DNA of 64,000 bases. Origin: Parahalioglobus pacificus (GTDB lineage Bacteria > Pseudomonadota > Gammaproteobacteria > Pseudomonadales > Halieaceae). This document shows, one piece after another, positions 27,674 to 41,693 of this stretch; within the stretch, counting starts at the first letter, position 1; the number at the start of each line of letters is the position of its first letter. Both the position numbers and the translations under genes were made by a program. The DNA lies in NCBI RefSeq assembly GCF_014652275.1, contig NZ_BMYM01000001.1, forward strand, positions 1,612,001 to 1,676,000. Reading direction: 5' to 3'. A model generated the notes under the pieces. That model made no database searches. It was not told the origin of the DNA and was given only the letters and a program-made list of their open reading frames with translations.

Positions 27674-28306
27674 CTAACGTACCGTGCCCGGTCTCAGGGG
27701 CACAAAACGCACAGGTTCAACGATATCGGTTTCAAACCCCTGATCAGTGCGGGTAACAACGTGGAGCTGTTGCCTGTCTTCCCCAACCGGCATCACCAGG
27801 CGTCCGCCTACAGCCAGTTGGGCCAGTAGCTCATGCGGTATGGTCGCGGGTGAGGCAGCGGAAAGAATGCCATCGAAGTCGCCCTGACCGTCCCAACCCA
27901 GCCCACCATCTGCATGGCGCAACTGGACGTTGCGCAGCTTCAGTTTGCGCAAACGTTGACGCGACTTATCCAAGAGCGGCTTGATGCGCTCCATGGCGTA
28001 GACTTCGCCTACAAGTTGCGCCAACACGGCGGTTTGATAGCCGGAGCCGCTGCCGATTTCCAATACCCGCTGCCGGGGCCCTGAGGCCAATAGCAACTCG
28101 GTCATGCGGGCAACGATATACGGTTGCGACAGAGTCTGGTTAAAGCCAATTGGGAGAGCGGTATCCTCATAGGCGCGGTGCGCCATGGCCTCATCGAGGA
28201 ATAGGTGCCTGGGCGTCGTGCGGATAACATCCAGCACCGCCATATTGCTAATGCCCTGATCAACCAGACGCTGGATGAGGCGCTCGCGCGTGCGCTGGGA
28301 CGTCAT
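27674..28306 (-). CDS. pcm: Protein-L-isoaspartate O-methyltransferase
   Basis: A 210-residue repair enzyme that methylates isoaspartyl residues using SAM. The motifs are [20 protein letters not shown] (SAM site), the N-terminal [20 protein letters not shown] and [16 protein letters not shown]. The ATG at 28306 ([14 protein letters not shown]) matches the usual start; an in-frame ATG at 28366 inside truD is less likely. It normally sits after surE; here it follows truD directly. Confidence 0.93.
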   Translation of the reverse strand: MTSQRTRERLIQRLVDQGISNMAVLDVIRTTPRHLFLDEAMAHRAYEDTALPIGFNQTLSQPYIVARMTELLLASGPRQRVLEIGSGSGYQTAVLAQLVGEVYAMERIKPLLDKSRQRLRKLKLRNVQLRHADGGLGWDGQGDFDGILSAASPATIPHELLAQLAVGGRLVMPVGEDRQQLHVVTRTDQGFETDIVEPVRFVPLRPGTVR

Positions 28307-28328
28307 CCCAATCCCACTGATATCCGCA

Positions 28329-29393
28329 CTATTCAATGCTGGCGCCACTCCCCACGTCTCCGTCATTGATCTCGACCAGTTCTGCTACCACCGCTGTGGC
28401 GTAGCTGCCCGCCCCCAGGCTGAACTCAAGTCTAAGAGCATCATCATCACAAAACTCCCAACAAAAGTCATCCGGCAACACGCGTGCGGGGCGATAGGCA
28501 AGGCTAAGACCCTGGTTACAGAGACCGTCCGCAACACCCTGCCATTCTCCAAAGCAGTCATAGTAAGCCTGATGCCTAAGTGCAGAACCCAACGGTTCCC
28601 CGCGCCCCCAAAGTGGTAAGGCAGGATGAACATCGCCCTGCCGGCAGCGCTCGGCCACGGATGGGTCTTCACCATCGAAGGCGAAAACACTGTGAGTGCC
28701 ATTGAGCATGCAGGCGTCACCCTCTGCGACCTCACACCAGGTACCCGCCTCAACACGTTCCGCCAGAAGCGCATTGAACAGTGCAGAGCGCAGCGCTGAC
28801 AGGTAGAGGGATTTTCGGTTTCTGGCAATTCGCCTGCCTCCACGGTCCAGCCAATGCCTGGCCTGCGCCAGGGTGCTGCCGTTGTGACCAAAGCGCTGCA
28901 CACCAAAGTAGTTAGGCACCCCGCCCTGAGCCACCTGTTGCAAGCGCTGCTCCAGTAACGATTTGTCGGGCGTACGCAGATCGCGCAGCGCCAGTACAAA
29001 ACAGTTGGCGCGATGAACGCCGCGGCGGAGTTTTTTGCGATGTTGCTTCACCTCAAGAATGGCAACACGCCCGTCGGCTTCCAGTGATCGCCAGTCGGGC
29101 GCCGGCTTGCCGGCAAGGCCCACACTCAGCCATTGTCGGGTAACCGCACGGCTGTCTTTGAGGCCGCTATAGCCCACATCTCGCCTGGGAACATTGGCCA
29201 GTGTCGCGACCTGCTGCGCCAACTCCTGGGTGCCGATGCCGGTTTTCTCGATCCGCAGAAAGGCATGCTCGCCCTCCCCCTCGGGCTCAAAGCCGAGAGA
29301 TTCTTCGACAAAGAAGTCCTGTGGCGAAACGCGCAGAGATGCTGTACCCAGAGGATCACCCAGGGCCAAAACAGGTTTTGGATTCAGGGACAA
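28329..29393 (-). CDS. truD: tRNA pseudouridine(13) synthase TruD
   Basis: A 354-residue enzyme making pseudouridine 13 in tRNA-Glu. The catalytic Asp lies in [17 protein letters not shown], and the TruD-specific [20 protein letters not shown] and [13 protein letters not shown] segments follow. The first ten bases overlap the ispF stop. Length is normal (E. coli 349). Confidence 0.95.
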   Translation of the reverse strand: MSLNPKPVLALGDPLGTASLRVSPQDFFVEESLGFEPEGEGEHAFLRIEKTGIGTQELAQQVATLANVPRRDVGYSGLKDSRAVTRQWLSVGLAGKPAPDWRSLEADGRVAILEVKQHRKKLRRGVHRANCFVLALRDLRTPDKSLLEQRLQQVAQGGVPNYFGVQRFGHNGSTLAQARHWLDRGGRRIARNRKSLYLSALRSALFNALLAERVEAGTWCEVAEGDACMLNGTHSVFAFDGEDPSVAERCRQGDVHPALPLWGRGEPLGSALRHQAYYDCFGEWQGVADGLCNQGLSLAYRPARVLPDDFCWEFCDDDALRLEFSLGAGSYATAVVAELVEINDGDVGSGASIE

Positions 29394-29860
29394 GGCGACA
29401 ACAAGACGACCGCGTGCGCAGCAATGCCTTCCCTGCGCCCGGCGAAGCCCAGGCCCTCGGTTGTGGTGGCTTTGATATTGACCTGGCCGATATCGCTCTT
29501 CAGGTCAGCGGCCAAATTCTCGCGCATCTGGAGAATATGGGGTGCCATCTTCGGCGCCTGCGCGATCAAGGTGGCATCGAGGTTGCCCAGGCAGTAGCCT
29601 TGCTCACTGATCAATGCCATCACGTTGCGCAGAAGGACGCGGCTGTCGATGTTGGCATTGGCGGGGTCAGTGTCCGGAAAATGGTGTCCAATATCGCCCA
29701 GGGCCAATGCACCCAGCAGCGCATCACAGATAGCGTGCAGCAACACGTCGCCATCGGAATGCGCTTCCAGGCCCGCCTCATGGGCGATCTTTACGCCGCC
29801 CAGCACCACATGATCGCCGCTCGCGAAGCGATGAACATCGTAACCATGCCCTATACGCAT
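29384..29860 (-). CDS. ispF: 2-C-methyl-D-erythritol 2,4-cyclodiphosphate synthase
   Basis: A 158-residue MEP-pathway enzyme forming the cyclic diphosphate. [12 protein letters not shown] gives metal ligands Asp8 and His10 and [18 protein letters not shown] the third His region; [20 protein letters not shown] closes the protein. The start is the ATG at 29860, after the GGTGAG site; the in-frame GTG at 29869 sits on that site. It directly follows ispD. Confidence 0.95.
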   Translation of the reverse strand: MRIGHGYDVHRFASGDHVVLGGVKIAHEAGLEAHSDGDVLLHAICDALLGALALGDIGHHFPDTDPANANIDSRVLLRNVMALISEQGYCLGNLDATLIAQAPKMAPHILQMRENLAADLKSDIGQVNIKATTTEGLGFAGRREGIAAHAVVLLSPCP

Positions 29861-29869
29861 GAATCTCAC

Positions 29870-30580
29870 CTACTCGTCTTCAGCCGGATGGCTCAGATAG
29901 TATTCGGCCAACGCAAGGTCGGCCTGCACCGTCACCTTGAGGTTGCCCGGCGACCCGGCCACAAGCTGCACCTCATGCCCTGCCATTTCCATGGCGCTGG
30001 CTTCGTCGGTGACGACCTTGCCCTCGCGGCGGGCATCGCGCAGTGCATCGCGCAATTCTCGCAACCGAAACATCTGCGGCGTCTGGGCGCGCCAGAGGTT
30101 CGCCCGGTCCGGCGTGGATTCTACCTTGCCTTCTGCAGTGGCCCGCTTGACTGTATCGACCACAGGTTCGGCAAGCAGGCCACCAACGCCACTTTGCTGT
30201 ACTTCTGTGATCAACCGGTTAATCGAGGTGACCGCCACACAGGGGCGGGCCGCATCGTGAACCAGAACCCAGTCATCGCCACCTGCCTGCTCTGCCAGCA
30301 AATCCAATCCAGCCAGCACCGAGTCAGCCCGTTCACGACCACCCGGTGCAATTCGCACGCGCGCGTCCCGTAAACCCACGATGTCATCATTGCGACGGTC
30401 GGCCGGGTCCAGCACCACGGCAACCGCACGAATATCCGGGCAGGCCAGTAGCGCATTCAGGCTGTGTTCCATGACAGTGGCACCGGCCAGCGGCAGGTAT
30501 TGCTTGGGTATCGCGGCCGCCATTCGCCTTCCGCTGCCCGCGGCGGGCAACACCGCCCAACAACTGGGAGAGTCGCTCAT
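29870..30580 (-). CDS. ispD: 2-C-methyl-D-erythritol 4-phosphate cytidylyltransferase
   Basis: A 236-residue CTP transferase of the MEP isoprenoid pathway. The nucleotide site is VLPAAGSGRRMAAAIPKQYL; VLVHDAARPCV holds the conserved Asp and Arg, and ATEGKVESTPDRANLWRAQT the distal loop with the substrate Thr/Arg. Its ATG overlaps the ftsB stop (ATGA) and ispF follows directly, so three genes are coupled. Confidence 0.95.
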   Translation of the reverse strand: MSDSPSCWAVLPAAGSGRRMAAAIPKQYLPLAGATVMEHSLNALLACPDIRAVAVVLDPADRRNDDIVGLRDARVRIAPGGRERADSVLAGLDLLAEQAGGDDWVLVHDAARPCVAVTSINRLITEVQQSGVGGLLAEPVVDTVKRATAEGKVESTPDRANLWRAQTPQMFRLRELRDALRDARREGKVVTDEASAMEMAGHEVQLVAGSPGNLKVTVQADLALAEYYLSHPAEDE

Positions 30581-30881
30581 TGCTGCGAGTCCTTCGCCTC
30601 GGACGCGTCCTTATCAACAAACTGGTAAAACACTTCGTCCTCGCGCACCAGATTGAGCTCTTCCCGCGCGCGCTGTTCCACAACGGCCGTGCCGTTTTGC
30701 AGTTCCAGCACCTCGCGTTCTAACACAGCATTGCGAGCGCGCAACTCAGCGTTGACGGCCTCCTGCTCAACCACCTGCTGCTCCAGACGATGCTGCTCGG
30801 CGAGACTGCCCTCCGCGATCCACAGCCGGTATTGCAACACCAGCAGCAGAAGAACGAGCGCGCCAAGCAGCCAGCGCATCA

Positions 30882-30882
<1 letters not shown>
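30577..30882 (-). CDS. ftsB: Cell division protein FtsB
   Basis: A 101-residue bitopic protein: short cytoplasmic start, one membrane helix (LLGALVLLLLVLQYRLW, residues 5–21), then a periplasmic leucine-zipper-like coiled coil (LEQQVVEQEAVNAELRARNA) and the conserved EELNLVREDEVFYQFV segment. FtsB pairs with FtsL and FtsQ to trigger septal peptidoglycan synthesis. Its start overlaps the eno stop (TGATG), the usual eno–ftsB arrangement. Confidence 0.93.
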
Positions 30883-34700
<3,818 letters not shown>

Positions 34701-34814
34701 TTAATCACACTGTTCAGTCGGAAACGCAGGATTGATAGAGCTAAGACCGGGGTCGGCCCGGCGCCCTTGCATTCCCACAAAAGATGGGACGCCAGATTAC
34801 CAGAAAGGCCCCTG

Positions 34815-36143
34815 TCACTCAACGAAGTCGGCACCCTCAACTGCGCGCCAGCGCAATCGCCATAGCCCGACCGCTGCGTCGCCCTCGTCGCAACCTCGCG
34901 CAGGATGTTCGCACAGTGCGAAGCCGCCAATATCGATCAATACGCCGCCGAGGTACACCAATGGGACAGCATCGCGGTGCCAGGGCGGAATCGCTTCCTG
35001 CTGCAAATACTTTTTGAGCACCGTACGATGCTCCCTACCCGCCAGCTGGCAGCGTTCCCCACCGGTGCGCACGTGCACTTCTACGCGCTGCTCTGGTGCG
35101 AGTCGGTAACCGTCTCCTGTGACAGGCTCAAGGGACAGGTGGCCGTTACCAAAGGCCACCTGCTCACCCGGCGCCAGCGTAACAGCGCGCTCAGATGGAC
35201 TGCTGCCCGAGACCAGAAAGACATCACCTCTATAGCCACGTAATCCCCAAGTGCCGCTTATGGCCTCCGGTGCCGCTGAACCGGTGTGCAACTGGCGCAG
35301 GAACTCGGTCAGCATTCTGTGTTCGGGGGCCATAACGCCCTGATCTTGCAGCCATGCCCTGAGATTATGCACAGCCCGCACGGGGTCATCCGCCGGCAAG
35401 TCTCGCGCGGCGAGCCCTGGGTCACCGGTGCGCGATCGTAGTGTTAAAGGGGACGGCGCCAACTGCGTCAGCAGTGCCTGCGCATCGGCCAGATTTGCCG
35501 CGGCGCGCGATATCGTTTGGCGATAGCCGGGCCAGCGCTGGGCCACTGCGGGGATGACCTGTGCGCGCAGATAGTTCCTGTCAAATTGACTGTCGGCATT
35601 GGAGGGATCATCCACCCAATCGAGCTTCTGCTCGGCGGCGTAGTTCGCCAGCACCGAGCGCGGCAAACCGAGAAATGGCCGATACAGCTGCCCGGCTCCC
35701 AGTGGGCGACGCTCCGGCATACCCCCCAGCCCAGACAGCCCAGCGCCTCGCAGCAAACGGAGTAGCAGTGTCTCTACCTGATCATCCTGATGGTGCGCCA
35801 TAAAGAGCACATCGCCATCGCCCAGACTGTCTTCGAAAACCGCGTAACGAGCACGTCGCGCGGCAGCTTCTATCCCCTCTCCTGCCCCATCCACGCTAAC
35901 CACACTGTGCTGCAGCGGCACACCCAGTGATGCGCAAACCCGGTCACAGTGCGCCTGCCATGCGTCGGCTTCCGGGTGCAATTGATGGTTCACATGAATG
36001 GCTGAGACGGGTGGCAACCCGCTGCTTTGGGACACTAATGAAGCCAGGGAATGCAGCAGTACAATGGAGTCCATGCCGCCGCTCAGGGCAACAAGCCACC
36101 GCGGTGCTGCAGGATCAGCATTAAGGTGCTGCGTGAGGTTCAT
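34815..36143 (-). CDS. tilS: tRNA(Ile)-lysidine synthase
   Basis: A 442-residue ATP-PPi enzyme that modifies the AUA-reading tRNA-Ile anticodon to lysidine, an essential step. The PP-loop is LVALSGGMDSIVLLHSLA; FMAHHQDDQVETLLLRLLRG and YNLR-type C-terminal domains follow (RTGGERCQLAGREHRTVLKK). It lies between accA and pyrG, a common location. Confidence 0.95.
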   Translation of the reverse strand: MNLTQHLNADPAAPRWLVALSGGMDSIVLLHSLASLVSQSSGLPPVSAIHVNHQLHPEADAWQAHCDRVCASLGVPLQHSVVSVDGAGEGIEAAARRARYAVFEDSLGDGDVLFMAHHQDDQVETLLLRLLRGAGLSGLGGMPERRPLGAGQLYRPFLGLPRSVLANYAAEQKLDWVDDPSNADSQFDRNYLRAQVIPAVAQRWPGYRQTISRAAANLADAQALLTQLAPSPLTLRSRTGDPGLAARDLPADDPVRAVHNLRAWLQDQGVMAPEHRMLTEFLRQLHTGSAAPEAISGTWGLRGYRGDVFLVSGSSPSERAVTLAPGEQVAFGNGHLSLEPVTGDGYRLAPEQRVEVHVRTGGERCQLAGREHRTVLKKYLQQEAIPPWHRDAVPLVYLGGVLIDIGGFALCEHPARGCDEGDAAVGLWRLRWRAVEGADFVE

Positions 36144-36181
36144 TGCGCCCGCCTAATAGGCCAGCTGGCAGCTGGGCTTGA

Positions 36182-37129
36182 TCAGTTCCCGTAGGACATC
36201 AGCCGCTGGTAACGCCGTTCCAGCATGTCGTCCAGTGAGACCTGATCCAGAGCAGATAGCTGCTCCGAAATATGTTCCTTGATGCGCTGTGCCATCATGT
36301 CGATGTCGCGATGCGCACCGCCCAGCGGTTCCGGGATAGTGGCGTCCACAATTCCGAGATCCTCCAGTACTGTGGAGGTGACCCCCATGGCCTCAGCGGC
36401 ATCGGGCGCGTGGTCGGAGCTCTTCCAAATGATGTTGGCGCAACCCTCGGGTGAAATCACGAAGTAGGTTGCGTACTGCAGCATGGCCAGGTGATCACCG
36501 ACCCCTATGCCAAGCGCGCCGCCGGAGCTTCCCTCTCCGATCACGATACAGATGATAGGGGTGGCCAGACGCGACATCACGGCCAGGTTTTGCGCAATGG
36601 ATTCACTGATACCGCGCTCTTCCGAGTCAATACCGGGATAAGCCCCGGGCGTATCGATCAACGTCACTACCGGCATCTTGTAACGCTCAGCCATCTCCAT
36701 CAGGCGCAGCGCTTTGCGGTAGCCCTCGGGTTTGGGCATACCAAAATTCCGATAGACCTTGTCCTTAACCGCGCGTCCTTTCTCCTGACCGATGACCATC
36801 ACAGGCCTGTCATCGAGGCGTGCTATGCCACCGACAATGGCCTTGTCGTCGCCAAAATGCCGGTCGCCGTGCAGCTCATCGAACTCGGTGAAAATGCGCG
36901 GAATATAATCCAGAGAGTATGGGCGCTTGGGGTGGCGAGCGACTTTTACGATATCCCAGGCACTGAGGTTGGCGTAGATCTTCTCGGTCAGCCGCGTGCT
37001 CTTCTTACGCAGGTTCTCGATCTCGGCGCTGATATCCATCTCAGCGTCGGAGCCCACCAGCTGCAACTCCTCGATTTTGACTTCCAGCTCTGCAATGGGC
37101 TGCTCGAAGTCGAGGTAATTGGGGTTCAT
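36182..37129 (-). CDS. accA: Acetyl-CoA carboxylase carboxyltransferase subunit alpha
   Basis: A 315-residue subunit transferring CO2 from biotin to acetyl-CoA in fatty-acid synthesis; works with AccD. Signatures include [20 protein letters not shown] at the start, [40 protein letters not shown] and [20 protein letters not shown]. Length normal (E. coli 319). It begins the run into tilS. Confidence 0.96.
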   Translation of the reverse strand: MNPNYLDFEQPIAELEVKIEELQLVGSDAEMDISAEIENLRKKSTRLTEKIYANLSAWDIVKVARHPKRPYSLDYIPRIFTEFDELHGDRHFGDDKAIVGGIARLDDRPVMVIGQEKGRAVKDKVYRNFGMPKPEGYRKALRLMEMAERYKMPVVTLIDTPGAYPGIDSEERGISESIAQNLAVMSRLATPIICIVIGEGSSGGALGIGVGDHLAMLQYATYFVISPEGCANIIWKSSDHAPDAAEAMGVTSTVLEDLGIVDATIPEPLGGAHRDIDMMAQRIKEHISEQLSALDQVSLDDMLERRYQRLMSYGN

Positions 37130-37198
37130 GCGGTTACCGTGTACGTCGCCTTATTGTGGCCGGCAGTGTACAAAATTACCGGTCAAGGCACCACGGCA

Positions 37199-38503
37199 TC
37201 AGCCGCCGACTAGAGAAATCATAACGCCCGCCGCCACTGCCGAACCGATAACACCGGCCACGTTTGGCCCCATCGCATGCATCAACAGGAAATTGTGCGG
37301 GTTAGCCTCGAGGCCCAGTTTATTGCTGACCCGTGCTGCCATGGGCACAGCGGATACACCGGCAGACCCAATCAAGGGATTCAGCGGTGTGCCGCCCATC
37401 CGATTCATGGCTTTGGCCATGAGAATGCCGGAGGCTGTGCCAATCCCAAACGCCACGATACCCAGCGCGAGGATACCCAGAGTATTGATGTCCAGGAATT
37501 TATCGGCCACCAGTTTTGAGCCCACGGAAAGGCCCAGGAATATCGTCGTGATGTTGATCAGCGCGTTCTGTGCCGTGTCGGTGAGCCTGTCGACCACACC
37601 ACACTCTTTCATCAGGTTGCCGAAACAGAACATGCCCAGCAGTGGGGCCGCATCCGGCAGCAATAGCGCCACCAATACCAACAACACCAGCGGGAATACG
37701 ATCTTTTCCCGTTGGCTGACGTGGCGCAGCTGTACCATTTCGATCTTGCGCTCCGCCTCGGTGGTCAGGGCACGCATGATGGGTGGCTGAATCATGGGCA
37801 CCAAGGCCATGTAGGAGTACGCGGCAACCGCAATCGGGCCTAGCAGATCGGGCGCCAGCACGCTGGACACATAAATCGCCGTTGGGCCATCGGCGCCGCC
37901 GATAATGCCGATGGCAGCCGCGTCAGCGAGACTGAAATCCATGATTCCAAATGCACTGAGGCTTACCGCACCCAGCACCGTGGCGAAGATGCCGAACTGC
38001 GCGGCCGCACCCAAAAACAGGGTGCGCGGGTTAGCGAGCAGCGGGCCAAAGTCCGTCATGGCGCCAACGCCCATAAAAATGAGCAGCGGCGCTACACCTG
38101 TAGCGATCGCCACAGAGTAGAAGCTGTACAGCATGCCGTTGCCAAAACCCGCATCAGCCGCCATTGCAGCCGCTGCCGAGCGTACTTGCGCTGGCGCACT
38201 CTCGGCGGCCTCCATCAGCGCTTTGACCGGCGCGTCAGGGTCCAGACCCAATACCGCTGACAACTGCATCAGCAGCTGGGCGTCGCCTTGCAGGATGGCA
38301 TTTTCTACCGCCGAGTAGGCCAGACCCGCCCCGGGGATATTGGCCAGAATGCCACCAAACCCAATGGGTACTAGCAGCAGTGGCTCAAAGCCCTTGCGCA
38401 CCGCCAGAAACAGCAGGCCAAAGCCCACCGCAATCATAGCGGCGGCCCCGGGCGTCATCTGTGAAAGCCCGGAAGAGCTCCACAATTGCAGCAGGTTTTC
38501 CAC
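37199..38503 (-). CDS. oadB: Na+-pumping oxaloacetate decarboxylase beta subunit
   Basis: A 434-residue integral membrane protein with about ten helices. It couples decarboxylation of carboxybiotin to Na+ export. Family motifs are [20 protein letters not shown], the buried-charge region [20 protein letters not shown] (conserved Asp for Na+) and the C-terminal [20 protein letters not shown]-like stretch ending [19 protein letters not shown]. The start is GTG four bases after the oadA stop. It forms a complex with OadA and OadG. Confidence 0.94.
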   Translation of the reverse strand: MENLLQLWSSSGLSQMTPGAAAMIAVGFGLLFLAVRKGFEPLLLVPIGFGGILANIPGAGLAYSAVENAILQGDAQLLMQLSAVLGLDPDAPVKALMEAAESAPAQVRSAAAAMAADAGFGNGMLYSFYSVAIATGVAPLLIFMGVGAMTDFGPLLANPRTLFLGAAAQFGIFATVLGAVSLSAFGIMDFSLADAAAIGIIGGADGPTAIYVSSVLAPDLLGPIAVAAYSYMALVPMIQPPIMRALTTEAERKIEMVQLRHVSQREKIVFPLVLLVLVALLLPDAAPLLGMFCFGNLMKECGVVDRLTDTAQNALINITTIFLGLSVGSKLVADKFLDINTLGILALGIVAFGIGTASGILMAKAMNRMGGTPLNPLIGSAGVSAVPMAARVSNKLGLEANPHNFLLMHAMGPNVAGVIGSAVAAGVMISLVGG

Positions 38504-38506
38504 TTA

Positions 38507-40315
38507 TCAGCCCAGTGTAATGATGGTATCGCCCACGGCGACAGCGTCGCCCACCTTTACTGCCACCTCGCCGACAGTGCCGGCCTGAGGCGCACGCACT
38601 TCGGTCTCCATCTTCATGGCTTCGAGGATGACAATGACATCACCCGACTGCACTGCATCGCCCGGTGATACGTTCACTTTAAAGATGTTGCCTGCCAGCG
38701 GTGCCGGGACTGGTGCACTGTTTGCGGGGGCTGCGGCAGGCGATCCTGTGGCAGGCACTCCTGCGGCAGCGGGGGCACTGACGGGTGCCAGCTGCGACAC
38801 ATCACCCCCGTCGGTTACCTCAACCACGTAGCTCTGGCCATTGACAGCCACTGTGTAAACGCCGCTTGCGCCTTCGGCGGTTGTAACAGGCGCTGAAGAG
38901 GCTTCCGTTTCGCCGCCAGGAGCGGGCTCGAAGGCATCGGGATTGCCACGGTTTTCCAGAAACTTGAGTCCGATCTGCGGAAACAGCGCATAGGTCAGCA
39001 CGTCGTCCACCTCGCCCTCCCCGGATGCCAGTGTTACGCCTTTCTCTTTGGCCAGCCCACGCAACTCCTCGGTGATGGTTTCCAACTCCGGCTCGATAAG
39101 ATCTGCGGGACGGCAGGTGATGGCCGCCTCGCCTTCCAGCACACGCGTCTGAAGTGCGCTGTCCACGGGCGCCGGCGTCGCGCCATATTCACCCTTGAGC
39201 ACGCCCGCAGTCTCGCGGGAAATAGACTTGTAGCGCTCTCCGGTCACCACATTCAGCACCGACTGTGTGCCCACAATCTGTGAGGTCGGTGTCACCAGCG
39301 GGATGTACCCCAGATCCTTACGCACGCGCGGAATCTCTTCCAACACTTCGTCCAACCGGTCGGTCATGCCCTGCTCTCGCAACTGGTTTTCCATATTGGT
39401 CAGCATCCCGCCGGGCACCTGCGCCACCAGAATACGGCTGTCGACACCGCGCAGACTGCCCTCAAACTTGGCGTACTTTTTGCGCACCGCACGGAAGTAA
39501 TTTGCCACGCCCTGGAGCTTGTTCAGGTCCAGGCCGGTGTCGCGCTCCGTGCCCTCAAGAATCGCCACCACGGATTCTGTGGGGGAGTGGCCGTAGGTCA
39601 TGGCCATCGAGGAAATCGAGGTATCTACATTATCGATACCTGCTTCTACACACTTCAGAATCGTTGCTGTAGACAGACCCGTGGTGGCATGGCACTGCAT
39701 ATGAATGGGAATATCGCAGGCCTTCTTCAGGCGCGTTACCAACTCGTACCCCTCGTAGGGGCGCAGCAAACCCGCCATATCCTTGATGGCAATTGAGTCC
39801 GCGCCCATGTCTTCTAACTGCTTACCCATTGAGACCCAGTTGTCCATGTTGTGGACCGGACTGATGGTGTAGGACAGGGTGCCCTGCGCGTGCTTGCCCA
39901 CATTGCTTACGGCGCGCAGAGCCACCTCGAGGTTGCGCATGTCGTTCATTGCGTCAAACACGCGGAACACGTCTACCCCATTAACGGCGGCACGCTCAAC
40001 GAAGCGCTGCACAACGTCATCTGCGTAATGGCGGTAGCCGAGTATGTTCTGCCCACGAAACAGCATTTGCTGACGCGTATTGGGCATGGCCTTTTTCAGT
40101 TCGCGGATGCGTTCCCAGGGATCTTCACCCAGGTAGCGAATACAGGCGTCAAACGTAGCGCCACCCCAAGTCTCTACCGACCAAAAACCGATCTCATCCA
40201 TGGCGGCTGCGATGGGCAGCATATCGTCGAGGCGCACACGTGTGGCCAGCAGGGACTGGTTACCGTCACGCAAAACAACATCGGTAATACCCAGTGTGGA
40301 GGAGCCAGTTTCCAT
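38507..40315 (-). CDS. oadA: Oxaloacetate decarboxylase alpha subunit
   Basis: A 602-residue cytoplasmic biotin enzyme. The N-terminal carboxyltransferase barrel starts [17 protein letters not shown] and binds the catalytic metal through the [13 protein letters not shown] and [20 protein letters not shown] regions. A Pro/Ala-rich linker (about 500–530) leads to the biotinyl domain, with biotin attached to the Lys in [15 protein letters not shown]. It takes CO2 from oxaloacetate and hands it to OadB. Confidence 0.95.
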   Translation of the reverse strand: METGSSTLGITDVVLRDGNQSLLATRVRLDDMLPIAAAMDEIGFWSVETWGGATFDACIRYLGEDPWERIRELKKAMPNTRQQMLFRGQNILGYRHYADDVVQRFVERAAVNGVDVFRVFDAMNDMRNLEVALRAVSNVGKHAQGTLSYTISPVHNMDNWVSMGKQLEDMGADSIAIKDMAGLLRPYEGYELVTRLKKACDIPIHMQCHATTGLSTATILKCVEAGIDNVDTSISSMAMTYGHSPTESVVAILEGTERDTGLDLNKLQGVANYFRAVRKKYAKFEGSLRGVDSRILVAQVPGGMLTNMENQLREQGMTDRLDEVLEEIPRVRKDLGYIPLVTPTSQIVGTQSVLNVVTGERYKSISRETAGVLKGEYGATPAPVDSALQTRVLEGEAAITCRPADLIEPELETITEELRGLAKEKGVTLASGEGEVDDVLTYALFPQIGLKFLENRGNPDAFEPAPGGETEASSAPVTTAEGASGVYTVAVNGQSYVVEVTDGGDVSQLAPVSAPAAAGVPATGSPAAAPANSAPVPAPLAGNIFKVNVSPGDAVQSGDVIVILEAMKMETEVRAPQAGTVGEVAVKVGDAVAVGDTIITLG

Positions 40316-40326
40316 ACAAGAATCCT

Positions 40327-40563
40327 TTACTTGGTGCGGCTGCGGTGTTGGTGGATTGCAGCGCTAATCACGGCAATGAGTTCGGTGTCTGCAATTGGGG
40401 TAGGCGCCGGGTTGGCCGGTTCAGGCTCGGGGTCTGGCAGCAGGCGCTGGACAGTACGTGACATTACCCCTGTGGCGAAAACCAGTAATGCCAGGAAAAT
40501 GACCACAGTGCCCATACCGAACACCATCAGCTCAAGACCCTGCTGAATTATCTCCGTCCGCAC
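40327..40563 (-). CDS. oadG: Oxaloacetate decarboxylase gamma subunit
   Basis: A 78-residue small subunit with one membrane helix ([20 protein letters not shown]), then a Pro-rich segment ([12 protein letters not shown]) and a C-terminal helix [15 protein letters not shown] that in this family binds OadA. GTG start. It is the first gene of oadGAB and holds the complex together. The usual C-terminal zinc histidines are reduced to HQHR. Confidence 0.9.
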   Translation of the reverse strand: MRTEIIQQGLELMVFGMGTVVIFLALLVFATGVMSRTVQRLLPDPEPEPANPAPTPIADTELIAVISAAIHQHRSRTK

Positions 40564-40673
40564 GACTCGTCCACGCTACAAAACCCGATATGTTAAACAG
40601 GATAGACCACGCTGACTACGCCACCGCACTAACCCCAGGGGGTAGGACCGGCGCCTGGCGGGAGATAAGCGCG

Positions 40674-40679
40674 TATAAT
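40674..40679 (+). promoter_or_regulatory. Possible −10 element for dusC
   Basis: A perfect TATAAT 35 bases before the dusC start, in the gap between divergent oadG and dusC. The upstream −35 region is GC-rich and unconvincing, so only the −10 is proposed. Confidence 0.35.
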
Positions 40680-40714
40680 CCCGCCCCACCGAACACTACA
40701 CCTATTTTGCAACT

Positions 40715-41689
40715 ATGCGCCTGATGCTTGCCCCCATGGAGGGGGTCGTCGATCACACAATGCGGGAACTGCTCAGCGATCTGGGTGGTCTGGACCGCTG
40801 CGTCACCGAATTCTTGCGCGTCAGTGAACGGCTGTTGCCTGCCCGGGTGTTTCACCGCATCTGCCCTGAGCTCAGCCAAGGCGGCTGCACACCCAGCGGC
40901 ACCCCCGTGTACTTGCAATTGTTGGGTGGGGACGCCAGCGTTGTTGCAGAGAATGCCGCTCGCGGCGCGGAACTAGGCGCGCCCGGCATCGATCTGAATT
41001 TTGGCTGCCCGGCAAAAACCGTTAACCGGTCGGACGGGGGTTCAATTCTGCTACGAGAGCCTCATCGGGTCTCCGCTATTGTGGCAGCCACCCGACAAGC
41101 CGTACCGTCCAACATTCCAGTGACGGTCAAAATTCGCCTAGGCTATGAAGACCAGAGCCAGTTCCTGGACGTCGTCGATGGCATTGTGGCGGCAGGCGCC
41201 TCCGAGTTAGTGATACATGCCCGCACCAAGGTGCACGGCTACAGGCCACCGGCGTACTGGGAAGAGATTGCAAAGGCCAGGGAGCGCGTCCCTTTTCCGG
41301 TCATCGCCAACGGCGAGATCTGGTCGATAGCCGATGCGCGCCGCTGTCGGGAAATCAGCGGCTGTAAGGATTTGATGATGGGCCGGGGCGCCCTGTGTCG
41401 CCCTGACCTCCCCCGCCTTGTGAAGGCCGATAGCGCTAGCGAGACTGTTAAGCCGCTGGCCTGGCCAGCGGTGCTGCCATTAGTGCGCCGCTTCTTCGAC
41501 ATCACCACCGATAATTACGACCCTCGCTACGCAGGCAACCCTCTAAAACAGTGGTTGGTGTACCTGAAAACCTACTATCCGCAAGCGGCCGTGCTGTTTG
41601 AACAGATCAAGCGCCTGCGAGAACCGGATCAGCTATACACCGCCCTTGAAAATGCCGAGCTAGCACTATCAAGCGAGCGCGCGGCATAA
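40715..41689 (+). CDS. dusC: tRNA-dihydrouridine(16) synthase DusC
   Basis: A 324-residue FMN enzyme reducing U16 in tRNA. MLAPMEGVVDHTMRELLSDL is the DusC-type start, with the catalytic Cys in LNFGCPAKTVNRSDGGS, VTVKIRLGYED and HARTKVHGYRPPAYWE following, then NGEIWSIADARRC and MMGRGALCRPDL. The C-terminal helical tRNA-binding domain is complete. The length and the 'MEGVVDHTMR' start distinguish it from DusA and DusB. Confidence 0.93.
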   Translation: MRLMLAPMEGVVDHTMRELLSDLGGLDRCVTEFLRVSERLLPARVFHRICPELSQGGCTPSGTPVYLQLLGGDASVVAENAARGAELGAPGIDLNFGCPAKTVNRSDGGSILLREPHRVSAIVAATRQAVPSNIPVTVKIRLGYEDQSQFLDVVDGIVAAGASELVIHARTKVHGYRPPAYWEEIAKARERVPFPVIANGEIWSIADARRCREISGCKDLMMGRGALCRPDLPRLVKADSASETVKPLAWPAVLPLVRRFFDITTDNYDPRYAGNPLKQWLVYLKTYYPQAAVLFEQIKRLREPDQLYTALENAELALSSERAA

Positions 41690-41693
41690 GCCT

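Noticed and set aside
29201-30373. A long plus-strand frame opposite truD, ispF and ispD
   Set aside because: It runs across three well-identified genes on the other strand and has no recognisable protein features.
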